Positions 44,396 through 51,930 of a stretch of DNA of 64,000 bases are shown piece by piece; position 1 is the first letter of the stretch, and the number at the start of each line of letters is the position of its first letter. The position numbers and the translations under genes are program-made. The notes under the pieces were generated by a model, which was not told where the DNA came from, did not search any database, and saw nothing but the letters and a program-made list of their open reading frames with translations. The stretch lies in assembly GCA_016790165.1 (NCBI GenBank), contig JAEUPL010000005.1, forward strand, positions 124,001 through 188,000, read 5' to 3'. This DNA comes from Burkholderiales bacterium (GTDB lineage: Bacteria; Pseudomonadota; Gammaproteobacteria; Burkholderiales; Casimicrobiaceae).

Positions 44396-45153
44396 CTGAA
44401 CCCCAGCGCAGTAGTGACGCCAACGCGCGCGATGGCGTGCTCATCGCTGAGCGCGAAGGCACACGCACGGTGCTGACGCTAAATCGACCCGACAAAGCCA
44501 ACTCGCTGGCCGCTGCGCTGGTCGCGGCGCTGCATGACGCGATCAGAATCGCCTGTGCCGACGGCACGACCTTGCTCGTGGTACGCGGCAACGGTCGAAA
44601 CTTTTGCGGCGGATTCGATCTGGCGAGCATCGAAGCACAAACCGACGACGCGTTAGTCCCGCAGCTCATGGCGCTGGAGCGCATGCTGCAAGCCCTGTAC
44701 TACGCGCCGATGCCGACCGTGGCATTGATTCACGGCGGCGCTTTCGGGGCGGGTTTTGATCTCGCCATGGCCTGTGACTACCGCATCGCCTGCGCCGACA
44801 CGCGATTTCGCATGCCGGGCTGGTGCATGGGATTGGCGCTCGGCACGCGCCGCACGGCGCAGCGGGTGGGCGCCGAGCGGGCGTTTTCGTTCCTGCGCGA
44901 CGCGAGCGTCATTGACGCCACCCAGGCCGAGGCGCGGCAATTCATCACGGAGATCACTGATCCGGTCGCCTGGCCGCGCCGGCTGGACGAGATCACCGCG
45001 CTCAATCGCGCACTACCGCCCGGCGCCTATGCCCGCCTCAAGTCCATGCTGCTGACGCCGACCGCCGAACAGGATTTAGCCGACCTGTACGCATCACTGA
45101 CTGCGACGCCCTTGAAGCCACGGATGCAGGCATACGTTGCGGCACGCGGCTGA
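44392..45153 (+). CDS. enoyl-CoA hydratase/isomerase-family protein with altered active site
   Basis: The 253-residue crotonase fold has an N-terminal LNRPDKANSL and the oxyanion-hole segments GNGRNFCGGFDL and HGGAFGAGFDLAMACDYR. The two catalytic glutamates of classical hydratase are not seen. The first (in GCELAM) is Asp in GFDLAM, and the second (in PE) is Gly in RMPGWCMGL. The enzyme may be an isomerase, a hydrolase-like member or a different crotonase. It is coupled to the thiol dioxygenase gene, which hints at sulphur-containing acyl compounds, but that is inference. Confidence 0.82.
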   Translation: MTEPQRSSDANARDGVLIAEREGTRTVLTLNRPDKANSLAAALVAALHDAIRIACADGTTLLVVRGNGRNFCGGFDLASIEAQTDDALVPQLMALERMLQALYYAPMPTVALIHGGAFGAGFDLAMACDYRIACADTRFRMPGWCMGLALGTRRTAQRVGAERAFSFLRDASVIDATQAEARQFITEITDPVAWPRRLDEITALNRALPPGAYARLKSMLLTPTAEQDLADLYASLTATPLKPRMQAYVAARG

Positions 45154-45190
45154 CGATCGTTCGAACGGGTTGCGTATTGCCTTTGCCCAA

Positions 45191-45218
45191 AAAAACGCCC
45201 GCAGTCGCGGGCGTTTTT
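45191..45218. terminator. bidirectional rho-independent terminator
   Basis: The stem ACGCCCGC / GCGGGCGT with AGTC loop is flanked by an A-run on the left and T5 on the right. It serves the plus-strand hydratase gene (stop 45153) and the minus-strand cytochrome c' gene (stop 45263). Confidence 0.9.
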
Positions 45219-45262
45219 GAGTACTGCGAACCGGGGCCATTGCCCAAGCTCGCCATCAACGA

Positions 45263-45712
45263 TCACTTCTTCTTGAAGTCATCGTGGCAGGACTTGCAGG
45301 TGCCGCCCACAGCGCCGAACTGCTTCTTGAATGCCTCGGCATCGCCAGCGGCGGCCGTCTGTTGCAGCTTGACCATTTCAGTTTCGAGCTTGCCAGCAAG
45401 TTCCTTGAACTTCGCGGTGTTGCTCCATACGGCGGGCAGCGCTTCGGTGTTGCCGACGTTTTCGGTGCCAGCGACAAAGCCTTCCCACGGCATCTTCGAA
45501 AGCGGAACGAGGAAGTTCGTGGCGCGAACGGCGTCATCCTTGTTGAATGGCTTTTCACCCTTGGCAACCGCACCGAGCGGCCCGAAGTACCACGCCAGCA
45601 GCGTGAAGGCAGCCTTGCGCTCCTTAACGAAATTTTCCGGCTTCGGTTGTGCCATCGCGGTGGCGGTCAGAGCGAACGCGCCAGCTGCGAGCGCGAGTTT
45701 TGCAAGTTTCAT
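45263..45712 (-). CDS. cytochrome c' (class II c-type cytochrome)
   Basis: The 149-residue periplasmic protein has a signal peptide (LALAAGAFALTATAMA) and a C-terminal heme site CKSCHDDFK, the position typical of class II cytochromes c. Cytochromes c' bind NO and are linked to nitric oxide or electron-transfer functions. The start MKLAKLAL at 45712 was chosen for the signal peptide. It follows the cytochrome b561 gene by 54 nt, and the pair probably forms an electron-transfer unit. Confidence 0.92.
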   Translation of the reverse strand: MKLAKLALAAGAFALTATAMAQPKPENFVKERKAAFTLLAWYFGPLGAVAKGEKPFNKDDAVRATNFLVPLSKMPWEGFVAGTENVGNTEALPAVWSNTAKFKELAGKLETEMVKLQQTAAAGDAEAFKKQFGAVGGTCKSCHDDFKKK

Positions 45713-45766
45713 AACGTCTCCTGAGTGATGATGAGAGGGTTGGGACAAGAAGGGGGGAGCGATGCG

Positions 45767-46468
45767 CTACTTGAACAGTGCGGGCCAATTCACGATCACG
45801 GCGACCGTGGCGATTGCCACGCCGAGTACGGCAACGCCAAGCGGGATCGAACCGCGACGGGCTGTACTCGCTTGCGCGGCGAGCGCAGGTGGCAAGGACT
45901 TCTGCCCGGTGAACATCGCACGAACGAGGTTTTCGCCTTTCACGAACAGATGAAACAGCACTGCAGCGATATGCAACCCGGCGAGAATCAACAGCACGTC
46001 ACCAATCAGGCGGTGGCGTTTCATCAGCGTGATCGAGGTTTCTTCCGACACGTACCGCGCGAGCGGCCCGCTGGTTGATATTTCGTCGTAACTAAAGAGG
46101 CCCAGTCCCGCCTGCGTTGCCAGCAGCAGCAGCAGCGCGATCACCATCCAGCCGCCGATTGGATTGTGCCCAGTCACGTACTCATGCGACTTGCCGAGCA
46201 TGCCTCTGGCAAATTTCAGCGCACGCATCGGACTGGCGACAAACGAAGTGAATCGCGCGTATTCACCACCAACAAAACCCCAAACGACGCGAAACAGCAC
46301 CAACGTCAAGATACCGTAGCCGCACCACATATGCACCTGGATGGCGTTGCCACCGATCTCGCCCGTGATCACCGCGATCACGAACAGGCTGACCAGCGAC
46401 CAGTGAAATACACGCACCATTGCGTCCCATACGGGAGCGGTCACGAGTGCTTGTCCCGAATCCCTCAT
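45767..46468 (-). CDS. cytochrome b561-type membrane protein
   Basis: The 233-residue di-heme membrane cytochrome b has four helices. Likely heme histidines are visible in VFHWSLVSLF, QVHMWCGYG, KRHRLIGD and GLHIAAVLFH. Members usually move electrons from quinol to periplasmic c-type cytochromes, and a cytochrome c' gene follows. The start overlaps the MarR stop by 4 nt. A C-terminal hydrophobic stretch (VAVLGVAIATVAVIV) after a loop adds a fifth segment. Confidence 0.9.
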   Translation of the reverse strand: MRDSGQALVTAPVWDAMVRVFHWSLVSLFVIAVITGEIGGNAIQVHMWCGYGILTLVLFRVVWGFVGGEYARFTSFVASPMRALKFARGMLGKSHEYVTGHNPIGGWMVIALLLLLATQAGLGLFSYDEISTSGPLARYVSEETSITLMKRHRLIGDVLLILAGLHIAAVLFHLFVKGENLVRAMFTGQKSLPPALAAQASTARRGSIPLGVAVLGVAIATVAVIVNWPALFK

Positions 46469-46917
46469 CGTGCCAATTCCTTTTCGAATGCGTCCCGCAA
46501 GTCGGACAGACCTGCCCGCAAGCCGTTCAACTCGCGCTCACTGAGACGCGAAAACGCGCGCTCAAGGTGCTTCAGGTGGGCAGGAAATACGTCGGCGAAC
46601 AACGCTTCGCCCTCCGCTGTCAGCGCAATCTGCGCGCGCCGTGCATCGTTTTCATCCACGCGGCGCGTAATCAGCCCGCGCGCTTCCATGCGATCAAGCA
46701 CGCCGGTTAGCGTGCCCTTGGTGATGAGCGTACGTTCTCCCAACTCCCTGCACGTCATGCCTTTGGTGTTGCCCAGCGTGGCGATCACGTCAAACTGCGA
46801 TTCCGTCAGACCCAGTGTGCGCACATGGCCGGCCGAATAGCGTTCGAACGCCTGCGCACAGCTGACCAATTGGCGGAGCGCGGGAAGAAACGCAGGTTTG
46901 GTGGCGGAATACGGCAT
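46465..46917 (-). CDS. MarR-family transcriptional regulator
   Basis: The 150-residue winged-helix protein contains LTESQFDVIATLGNTKGMTCRELGE and the wing region DRMEARGLITRRVDENDARRAQIALT, both family signatures. It is the first gene of a MarR-b561-cytochrome c' operon and is divergent from dacB. A GTTC-N6-GAAC inverted repeat lies immediately upstream (46920-46933) and may be its own operator. The ligand is unknown. Confidence 0.9.
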   Translation of the reverse strand: MPYSATKPAFLPALRQLVSCAQAFERYSAGHVRTLGLTESQFDVIATLGNTKGMTCRELGERTLITKGTLTGVLDRMEARGLITRRVDENDARRAQIALTAEGEALFADVFPAHLKHLERAFSRLSERELNGLRAGLSDLRDAFEKELAR

Positions 46918-46919
46918 TA

Positions 46920-46933
46920 GTTCGTATTAGAAC
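46920..46933. promoter_or_regulatory. candidate MarR operator
   Basis: GTTC-GTATTA-GAAC is an inverted repeat with 4-bp arms, 3 nt from the marR start codon and 61 nt from the dacB start. MarR proteins commonly bind such sites in the gap between divergent genes. Short arms make this a weak call. Confidence 0.35.
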
Positions 46934-46993
46934 AATTTTCGCGGGAAGCAGCAACCGCACTGCAAGCACGCCTGCTCCCTGATAATTTTGATC

Positions 46994-48460
46994 ATGCTCA
47001 AGTGCCCTGAAATTTTCTGCCTCGTGGCGCTCGCCGCGCTCTGTGCTCCGCCCCCGGCGGTTGCCGCCATCCCACCCCCAATGGCCAGTGCGCTGCGCGA
47101 CGCGGGCGTGCCGGAAAGCGCGGTCAGTCTCTACGTGCGTGAGGTCGGGGGCGCGGAGCCGTTCATTTCGCACCGGGCCAGCACAGCGATGAATCCGGCA
47201 TCAACGATGAAGATCGTGACCACGCTGGTGGGACTTGACGTCCTGACGCCCGCGTACGCCTGGCAGACCACGTTTTCCAGCAATGCGCGCCTCAGCGCGG
47301 GTGTGCTTCATGGCGCTTTGTACGTCAAGGGAAGCGGCGACCCGAAATTCGTCACCGACCACCTGCAGGCTGCGATCAAGGGGCTGCGCGAGCGCGGTGT
47401 GCGCGAGATTGCCGGCGATTTGATCATCGATCGCAGTCGGTTCGCGCCGATCACGCATGACGCGAACGCATTCGACGGATTGCCACGGCGACCCTACAAC
47501 GTCGGCCCGGATGCGCTGCTGTTCAATTTCAAGACCGTCGGCTTTCGCCTCAGTCCGCAGACGGACGGCAGCGTTCGCGTGATGACCGACGGCCCGGCGC
47601 CGGACGGACTCAGCATCGACAACCGGCTGCGCAGCACGACGGGCGCCTGTCCGACCGACTGGCGAAGCCGGACACAGCCAACCTTTGATGATCGCGGCAA
47701 CGCGGTGACAGCAACGTTCAGTGGCGTTTACGCAACGGACTGCGGCGACCGCGACTGGTATGTGAGCTTGTTTGATCACTCCGGTCTGTTTGCCGGCATG
47801 TTTGCGCGATTGTGGCGCGACGCAGGGGGCGTCTGGCAAGGTCAGGTCAAATCGGGCGGCGTGCCGCGCAACGCCCGCGTGCTTTACACCCACACCTCGG
47901 CACCACTGGCAACGATGGTGACCGACATCAACAAATTCAGCAACAACGTCATGGCAAGACAGTTGTTGCTCACCATCGACGCGGAACTCAGCAAGCGACC
48001 AGGTCAGGCAAGGCGCGCCGCGAAAAGCGTTCGCGAGTGGGCGGGCGCGCGCGGCTTCGACTTGCCGGAATTGGTGATTGAGAACGGGTCGGGGTTGTCC
48101 CGCAACGAACGCATCTCGGCGCGAAGTCTCGCCGGCTTGCTCGAATACGGATTGACGGCGCCGTTCGCCAGCGATTTCCTGTCGTCCCTCCCGCTAGCCG
48201 CGACCGATGGCACACTGGCCAAGCGCTTCGTCAATCAGGCGGCGGAGGGCAACGCCTGGCTGAAAACCGGCACCCTCACTGGCGTGAAGGCGCTGGCCGG
48301 CTACCTGCTGCTGCCGGATGGCCGCAAGATGCTGTATGTGGCGATCGTCAATCATGCCAACGCCGAAGCGGCGCAACGCGCGCTCGACGCTGGCGTGGAT
48401 TGGGTGTATCAAACCCAGGCGCAGACGGCGCGGCCTGCGTCCACGTTGCCCGCCCGCTGA
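46994..48460 (+). CDS. dacB: D-alanyl-D-alanine carboxypeptidase/endopeptidase (PBP4 family)
   Basis: This exported penicillin-binding protein trims peptidoglycan peptides. The signal peptide (CLVALAALCAPPPAVAA) is followed by the three penicillin-binding motifs: SxxK in PASTMK, SxN in FSNNVM and KTG in LKTGTL. The 488-residue length and the long insertion after SxxK match the S13 family. The ATG at 46994 (MLKCPEIF) is used; a TTG 6 nt upstream is in frame. It is divergent from marR. Confidence 0.94.
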   Translation: MLKCPEIFCLVALAALCAPPPAVAAIPPPMASALRDAGVPESAVSLYVREVGGAEPFISHRASTAMNPASTMKIVTTLVGLDVLTPAYAWQTTFSSNARLSAGVLHGALYVKGSGDPKFVTDHLQAAIKGLRERGVREIAGDLIIDRSRFAPITHDANAFDGLPRRPYNVGPDALLFNFKTVGFRLSPQTDGSVRVMTDGPAPDGLSIDNRLRSTTGACPTDWRSRTQPTFDDRGNAVTATFSGVYATDCGDRDWYVSLFDHSGLFAGMFARLWRDAGGVWQGQVKSGGVPRNARVLYTHTSAPLATMVTDINKFSNNVMARQLLLTIDAELSKRPGQARRAAKSVREWAGARGFDLPELVIENGSGLSRNERISARSLAGLLEYGLTAPFASDFLSSLPLAATDGTLAKRFVNQAAEGNAWLKTGTLTGVKALAGYLLLPDGRKMLYVAIVNHANAEAAQRALDAGVDWVYQTQAQTARPASTLPAR

Positions 48461-48485
48461 CCGCCGCGGCATATGGCAACCGCGA

Positions 48486-48857
48486 TTAGCTCACTTCACG
48501 CTTGTCGGAGAGGCGCAGCCAGCCTTTGATGATGCGGTACACGCCCCAGAGCCATGCGATGCCCCACGGAATCCACGCCACCAGGAAACCAATTCCCAGC
48601 GTGACGACCACCAGAAGCCATCCGAGCGAAACCCAGAGGAACGACCACCAGAAGGTTCTGATTAGCCAGCGATAGTGGCTCGCGAGGTAGCTGCCCGCCG
48701 CATCGTCACGCTTAATGTAGGCAACAATCAAACCGGCAATCGCCACCAGACCGCCGGTCAACAAGCCCAGCGCGAACAGCGCGTAGGTGACGTGCGTGAT
48801 CTGCACCGTTGATTCGGTGGGCGCGTTGTTGCTGGGTGGCGTAATCAGGTCTGACAT
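48486..48857 (-). CDS. DUF4870-like small membrane protein
   Basis: The 123-residue protein begins MSDLITPPSNNAPTES and has three to four hydrophobic segments. Motifs YALFALGLLTGGLVAIAG, IKRDDA and YRWLIRTFWW are typical of DUF4870-type proteins, as far as remembered. Its function is unknown. The start at 48857 was chosen by hydropathy and RBS-like GGAG upstream (AGGAGAAAAACG). It is convergent with dacB with 25 nt between stops. Confidence 0.7.
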   Translation of the reverse strand: MSDLITPPSNNAPTESTVQITHVTYALFALGLLTGGLVAIAGLIVAYIKRDDAAGSYLASHYRWLIRTFWWSFLWVSLGWLLVVVTLGIGFLVAWIPWGIAWLWGVYRIIKGWLRLSDKREVS

Positions 48858-49048
48858 TTCGTTTTTCTCCTCAGCAGGCTGTGCTCGTTGGTCACGGTCG
48901 TGAGCGCCGATGCCTGACTGCAATATCGCTATGATTGTTTGCGATTGCAAGTGTTTTGCAGTGCGCGCACGATGAACTGCGGGTAGCCGCGACGAAATGT
49001 ACCGCCGCGTGTCCGAGCAGATGGTTAATTGACAGAAGGAACGTTACG

Positions 49049-49381
49049 ATGCCACAGCACATTCCAGACGAGCAGGGCGCCAGCCGCGTGGTGGTCCTCG
49101 AAGGCTCGCCGCTCGGAACGCCGGTGGCAACGGCTTTCGCGACCATTGAGGACGCCGAAGCACACGTGCTGGCCCGCGTTCGTGCCAACACGCTGGTCAA
49201 TCTGCGCGAACGCATGGAACACGCTATCAGCGAGCGCATCGTGAGCGAAGACGGCGTCGCTGCGGTGTCCGAGGTCATCGGAGGCAAGCTCGCGTTCCTG
49301 CGCGCGCTGACCACCGCGTATGCGCCACGCGTGACTATTGTGCCGCGCCACCACGACGATGACGACGACGACCGTCGCTGA
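49049..49381 (+). CDS. hypothetical protein with Asp-rich C-terminus
   Basis: A 110-residue protein begins MPQHIPDEQGASRVVV and ends HHDDDDDDRR after a His/Asp cluster. The middle is helical and Ala/Arg/Glu-rich (AEAHVLARVRANTLVNLRERME). No family is recognised. The ATG at 49049 has AAGGAA 7 nt upstream, which argues for a real gene. The His/Asp tail could bind metal, but this is speculation. A lipoprotein peptidase gene follows after 21 nt. Confidence 0.6.
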   Translation: MPQHIPDEQGASRVVVLEGSPLGTPVATAFATIEDAEAHVLARVRANTLVNLRERMEHAISERIVSEDGVAAVSEVIGGKLAFLRALTTAYAPRVTIVPRHHDDDDDDRR

Positions 49382-49402
49382 CTCACCGTCGCCGTCGGCC
49401 GT

Positions 49403-50800
49403 ATGACAACCCGCCTGCTCGTCGCCAATTCGTTGCGTCGTCGCGTCGCGCTCGCCGTTTCGTCGGCCCTCGCACTGGCAACGACCGCGACGCTCACGGG
49501 CTGCGCCAGTTTTGACCCGCACAATGTGCTCGGGCGCATGGCGAAACCCGCCGATCCGCCGCCCGCGCCATTGCCGGCCAGCACGCGGGCCGCTGCGCTC
49601 GACGCCGTGTGGACCACGATCAACGAGCGCTACTACCGCGCCGACCTCAACGGCGTTGACTGGCGCGCCGCGCGCGAGCGCTGGCAGGCAAAAATTCTCG
49701 GCGCACCCACCGACGACGAGTTCTGGAAGCTGCTCGACAAGATGACCGGCGAGCTGGCCGATTCACACACGCGGGTCGAATCGCCCTCGGTGGTGGAGCG
49801 GCAACGCCTGATGCGAACGCCATCGCTTGGCTTGAACCTGCGGCTGCTTGACGGGCGACTGGCGGTCATGAGCGTGCACCCGGAATCAGAGGCCTGGTGG
49901 GCAGGCGTTCGCCCCGGCATGACGGTGGCGCAAATCGACGGTCAAGATGCGCTCACGCAATGGCGTGGCTGGGCCGGCGATGCGCGCAAGGTCTCCTCGC
50001 CACAGGCCGCGTTGCGATTGCCCCATCGTGCGCTGAACGAGCTGGCGGTCACGCGCAGTTACCGCAAACACGCGACGTTGCCGACGCTCGACGGTCTGGC
50101 GGTCAGCTTCGAACGCGACGACGGGACGCGCATTGACACTCAACTCAAAGCCTGGGGCCTCAGCACGGCGCCGAGTGTTAGCCACCGCACGCTGCCGAGC
50201 GGCATTGGCTACGTTCGCCTCACATCATTCAGTGAGGCGCTGAAGGCGCCGTTGCTCGCCGCCATCACCTCGCTCAAGGACACGCCCGCACTGATTCTCG
50301 ATCTGCGCGGCAATGGCGGCGGCTCCGGCGACATGGCCAACGCGCTGGTCGGCGCGTTTCTCAAGCAAAAAACGGCCTTGGGCGACGTGGTAACGCGCAC
50401 GGCGAAGCCAGTCACCCTGGGCTTTGGCGCATACAAAATGATCGAACTGAAACGGGAGGCCCCCGGCCGCGCCGACGCCTACGCCGGCAAGCTCGCCATC
50501 CTGATCGACCACGACAGTGCCAGCGCGTCCGAACTCACGGCGGCGGCGTTGCAATCGGTGGGCCGCGCCACGGTGGTGGGCGAAGTGTCCTGCGGCTGCC
50601 TGCTCGGTTTTCTGGGCTATGCCGCGTTGCCGGGGGGCGGTGCGCTGGCGTACAGCGAAATCGGATTCCGCACCGTCAAAGGCGACGTGATCGAAGGTCG
50701 CGGCGTGCTGCCCGACCTCGCCGTGACACGCAGTCTGAGCGACCTGCGCCTCGCGCGGGATCGCGTGCTCGAGCAGGCGCAAGCGGCCCTGCTTCAGTAG
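49403..50800 (+). CDS. S41-family (C-terminal processing) peptidase-like lipoprotein
   Basis: The 465-residue exported protein has a lipobox (TLTGCASF) after an N-terminal hydrophobic stretch. A PDZ-like segment is visible around GVRPGMTVAQIDGQD, and the S41 core has LILDLRGNGGGSGDM and the serine in DHDSASASE. The catalytic Lys expected in the following GK-like motif is not visible: the position reads VVGEVSCGCLLG. It may belong to an S41 subgroup with a different mechanism or be inactive. Two Cys (CGC) occur there. Confidence 0.85.
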   Translation: MTTRLLVANSLRRRVALAVSSALALATTATLTGCASFDPHNVLGRMAKPADPPPAPLPASTRAAALDAVWTTINERYYRADLNGVDWRAARERWQAKILGAPTDDEFWKLLDKMTGELADSHTRVESPSVVERQRLMRTPSLGLNLRLLDGRLAVMSVHPESEAWWAGVRPGMTVAQIDGQDALTQWRGWAGDARKVSSPQAALRLPHRALNELAVTRSYRKHATLPTLDGLAVSFERDDGTRIDTQLKAWGLSTAPSVSHRTLPSGIGYVRLTSFSEALKAPLLAAITSLKDTPALILDLRGNGGGSGDMANALVGAFLKQKTALGDVVTRTAKPVTLGFGAYKMIELKREAPGRADAYAGKLAILIDHDSASASELTAAALQSVGRATVVGEVSCGCLLGFLGYAALPGGGALAYSEIGFRTVKGDVIEGRGVLPDLAVTRSLSDLRLARDRVLEQAQAALLQ

Positions 50801-50801
50801 A

Positions 50802-50872
50802 AGCATCTTTTTGCCTGTATCGACCGGCGGGCGGTCGTTTCAGCGTAATTTTTCGCAATTATCCCCTTGACG
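50802..50872 (+). repeat. interspersed repeat, copy C, at the left edge of the island
   Basis: This copy reads CTTTTTGCCTGTATCGACC, then GGCGGGC-GGTCG and CAGCG. It lacks the terminal GTCGAC and instead runs into an 18-bp block CGCAATTATCCCCTTGAC (50854-50871). The same block, with one mismatch, recurs in inverted orientation at 53180-53197 at the right edge. The block carries the -35 element of the next promoter. Confidence 0.6.
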
Positions 50873-50895
50873 CACCCACTGTGCGGGCGTACAGT
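50867..50895 (+). promoter_or_regulatory. sigma70-type promoter for the SinR-like gene
   Basis: TTGACG (50867-50872) and TACAGT (50890-50895) are separated by 17 bp. Predicted transcription begins near 50902, giving a leader of about 20 nt with AGGAGA before the ATG at 50922. Confidence 0.7.
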
Positions 50896-50921
50896 GTTGG
50901 TTTCTACTAGGAGAGAATCCC

Positions 50922-51224
50922 ATGGCGTGCGTCCTCATTGGTTATGACGTCAACAAGACAGGCCAGGATTACACCGACCTGATTGAAGAAATCAAGCGCA
51001 TTTCCGCGACCCGGTGGCACTGTCTAGATTCCACTTGGATACTCAAGACCGATCAATCACCTAAGGCGATCCGCGATCAGTTGAAAGGGCACGTAGACGA
51101 CAACGACGAGCTACTTGTCATCGCGCTTCAGCGGGAAGCGGCGTGGCATGGGTTTTCGGATAAGTGTTCGAACTGGTTGCAGAACAACCTTTGGCCCCGC
51201 CGTAGAACGCATCGCGCAACTTGA
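50922..51224 (+). CDS. SinR-family / Cas2-like small protein
   Basis: A 100-residue protein begins MACVLIGYDVNKTGQDY and contains RWHCLDSTWILKTD and ELLVIALQREAAWHGF. This pattern is that of SinR-family proteins, which have a ferredoxin-like fold related to Cas2. No CRISPR array or other cas gene is present. The final about 13 residues (NLWPRRRTHRAT) look unlike the family and may come from a junction near 51185. A strong AGGAGA site and a sigma70 promoter precede it. The function is unknown. Confidence 0.75.
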   Translation: MACVLIGYDVNKTGQDYTDLIEEIKRISATRWHCLDSTWILKTDQSPKAIRDQLKGHVDDNDELLVIALQREAAWHGFSDKCSNWLQNNLWPRRRTHRAT

Positions 51225-51282
51225 TCGGCACACGCAACGCCGCTGCGACAGCGAACAGGATTTTAATTCGCAGCTTCTTCAT
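51118..51282 (-). CDS. possible small minus-strand ORF (remnant)
   Basis: A 54-codon frame starts MKKLRIKILFAVAAALRV with GGAG 7 nt upstream, which looks like a secretion signal. It runs antisense into the SinR-like gene and loses plausible sequence character after about 30 residues. It may be the truncated 5' end of a gene cut by the junction near 51185, or chance. Confidence 0.25.
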   Translation of the reverse strand: MKKLRIKILFAVAAALRVPIKLRDAFYGGAKGCSATSSNTYPKTHATPLPAEAR

Positions 51283-51293
51283 GTTTGCTCCAT

Positions 51294-51322
51294 AAAAAAA
51301 CCGGCTCACTGGCCGGTTTTTT
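51294..51322. terminator. rho-independent terminator after the SinR-like gene
   Basis: The stem ACCGGC / GCCGGT with a 6-nt loop is flanked by A7 on the left and T6 on the right. It lies 70 nt after the stop at 51224. Confidence 0.8.
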
Positions 51323-51421
51323 GTTTTGCGTTGGTTGCAGTCGCTTCATTGCGGGTTTGTTGTTTTTTTGCGTGGCTTGGTGGGGTCATAAGCATGCGGG
51401 TAAGCGTTTCATCGAATCCGC

Positions 51422-51449
51422 TTGATTTGCTTTCCTCTGCGGATACAAT
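51422..51449 (+). promoter_or_regulatory. sigma70-type promoter for the winged-helix-like gene
   Basis: TTGATT (51422-51427) and TACAAT (51444-51449) are 16 bp apart. Transcription would start near 51456, 28 nt before the ATG at 51484. Confidence 0.6.
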
Positions 51450-51483
51450 CGTCGCATCGGGACTAACTGCTTTTTCTCTTCCC

Positions 51484-51924
51484 ATGTCTACTAACTCCGA
51501 TGACATTGTGTCAAAACGCCTTGCGGAACTCCAAGCGGAAATGCAAGAGCTACAGGTCTACCTGAAAGTTAAGGCTCGCCTAGAAAGCGCGCAAAACGCC
51601 GCCAGCTCGAAAAGCAAGCCCGCTCAAACCCGAGCGCATCTAGCCGTTGCAAGTAAACCTCGCGGAAGCACCAAGGATGCGATCCAACGCGCCGCCGAAC
51701 AAGCAATTGCTGCATTCGGAAGCATGAAGTCTACTCCGCTACTTGAAGCAATTGATGCGAAATTCAACGGCCTTGAGCTAGTTCGCGGCAAGGACCACAA
51801 GGCGCGTATTGCCAACTTGTCTTCAACATTAAGCCGTTCTGCTCGTTTTGAAAGCAGCCCCTCTGGATGGGTTGTCGTTCAAAAAGACAAACCCCCTCAA
51901 ACCGCGAAGCTTGAGGGGGTTTAG
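51484..51924 (+). CDS. hypothetical protein, coiled-coil plus winged-helix-like domain
   Basis: A 146-residue protein begins MSTNSDDIVSKRLAEL with a predicted coiled-coil (about residues 10-40) and a Ser/Lys/Ala-rich linker. The C-terminal domain contains MKSTPLLEAIDAKF, IANLSSTLSRSARF and GWVVVQKD, a pattern typical of HARE-HTH-like winged helices. It may bind DNA. A longer in-frame reading to 51115 is not supported because the promoter and terminator fall inside it. Codon use is AT-richer than in flanking genes. A hairpin overlaps the 3' end. Confidence 0.6.
   Translation: MSTNSDDIVSKRLAELQAEMQELQVYLKVKARLESAQNAASSKSKPAQTRAHLAVASKPRGSTKDAIQRAAEQAIAAFGSMKSTPLLEAIDAKFNGLELVRGKDHKARIANLSSTLSRSARFESSPSGWVVVQKDKPPQTAKLEGV
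51889..51922 (+). terminator. hairpin overlapping the stop of the winged-helix-like gene
   Basis: The 12-bp stem AAACCCCCTCAA / TTGAGGGGGTTT encloses a 10-nt loop. It spans the last codons of the gene and lies immediately before a tRNA-like fold. Only three T follow the stem, so termination is likely but not certain. Confidence 0.55.
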
Positions 51925-51930
51925 GGTTTC

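Noticed and set aside
46988-47001. FNR-like box TTGAT-CATG-CTCAA at the dacB start
   Set aside because: One arm mismatch, and it overlaps the dacB start codon, so it cannot be a class II activator site for dacB. It lies about 70 bp from the marR start without a matching -10. Probably chance.
50922-51224. CRISPR-Cas locus suggested by the Cas2-like protein
   Set aside because: No repeat-spacer array and no cas1 or effector gene lie in the flanking 10 kb. The protein fits the SinR-type orphan family better.
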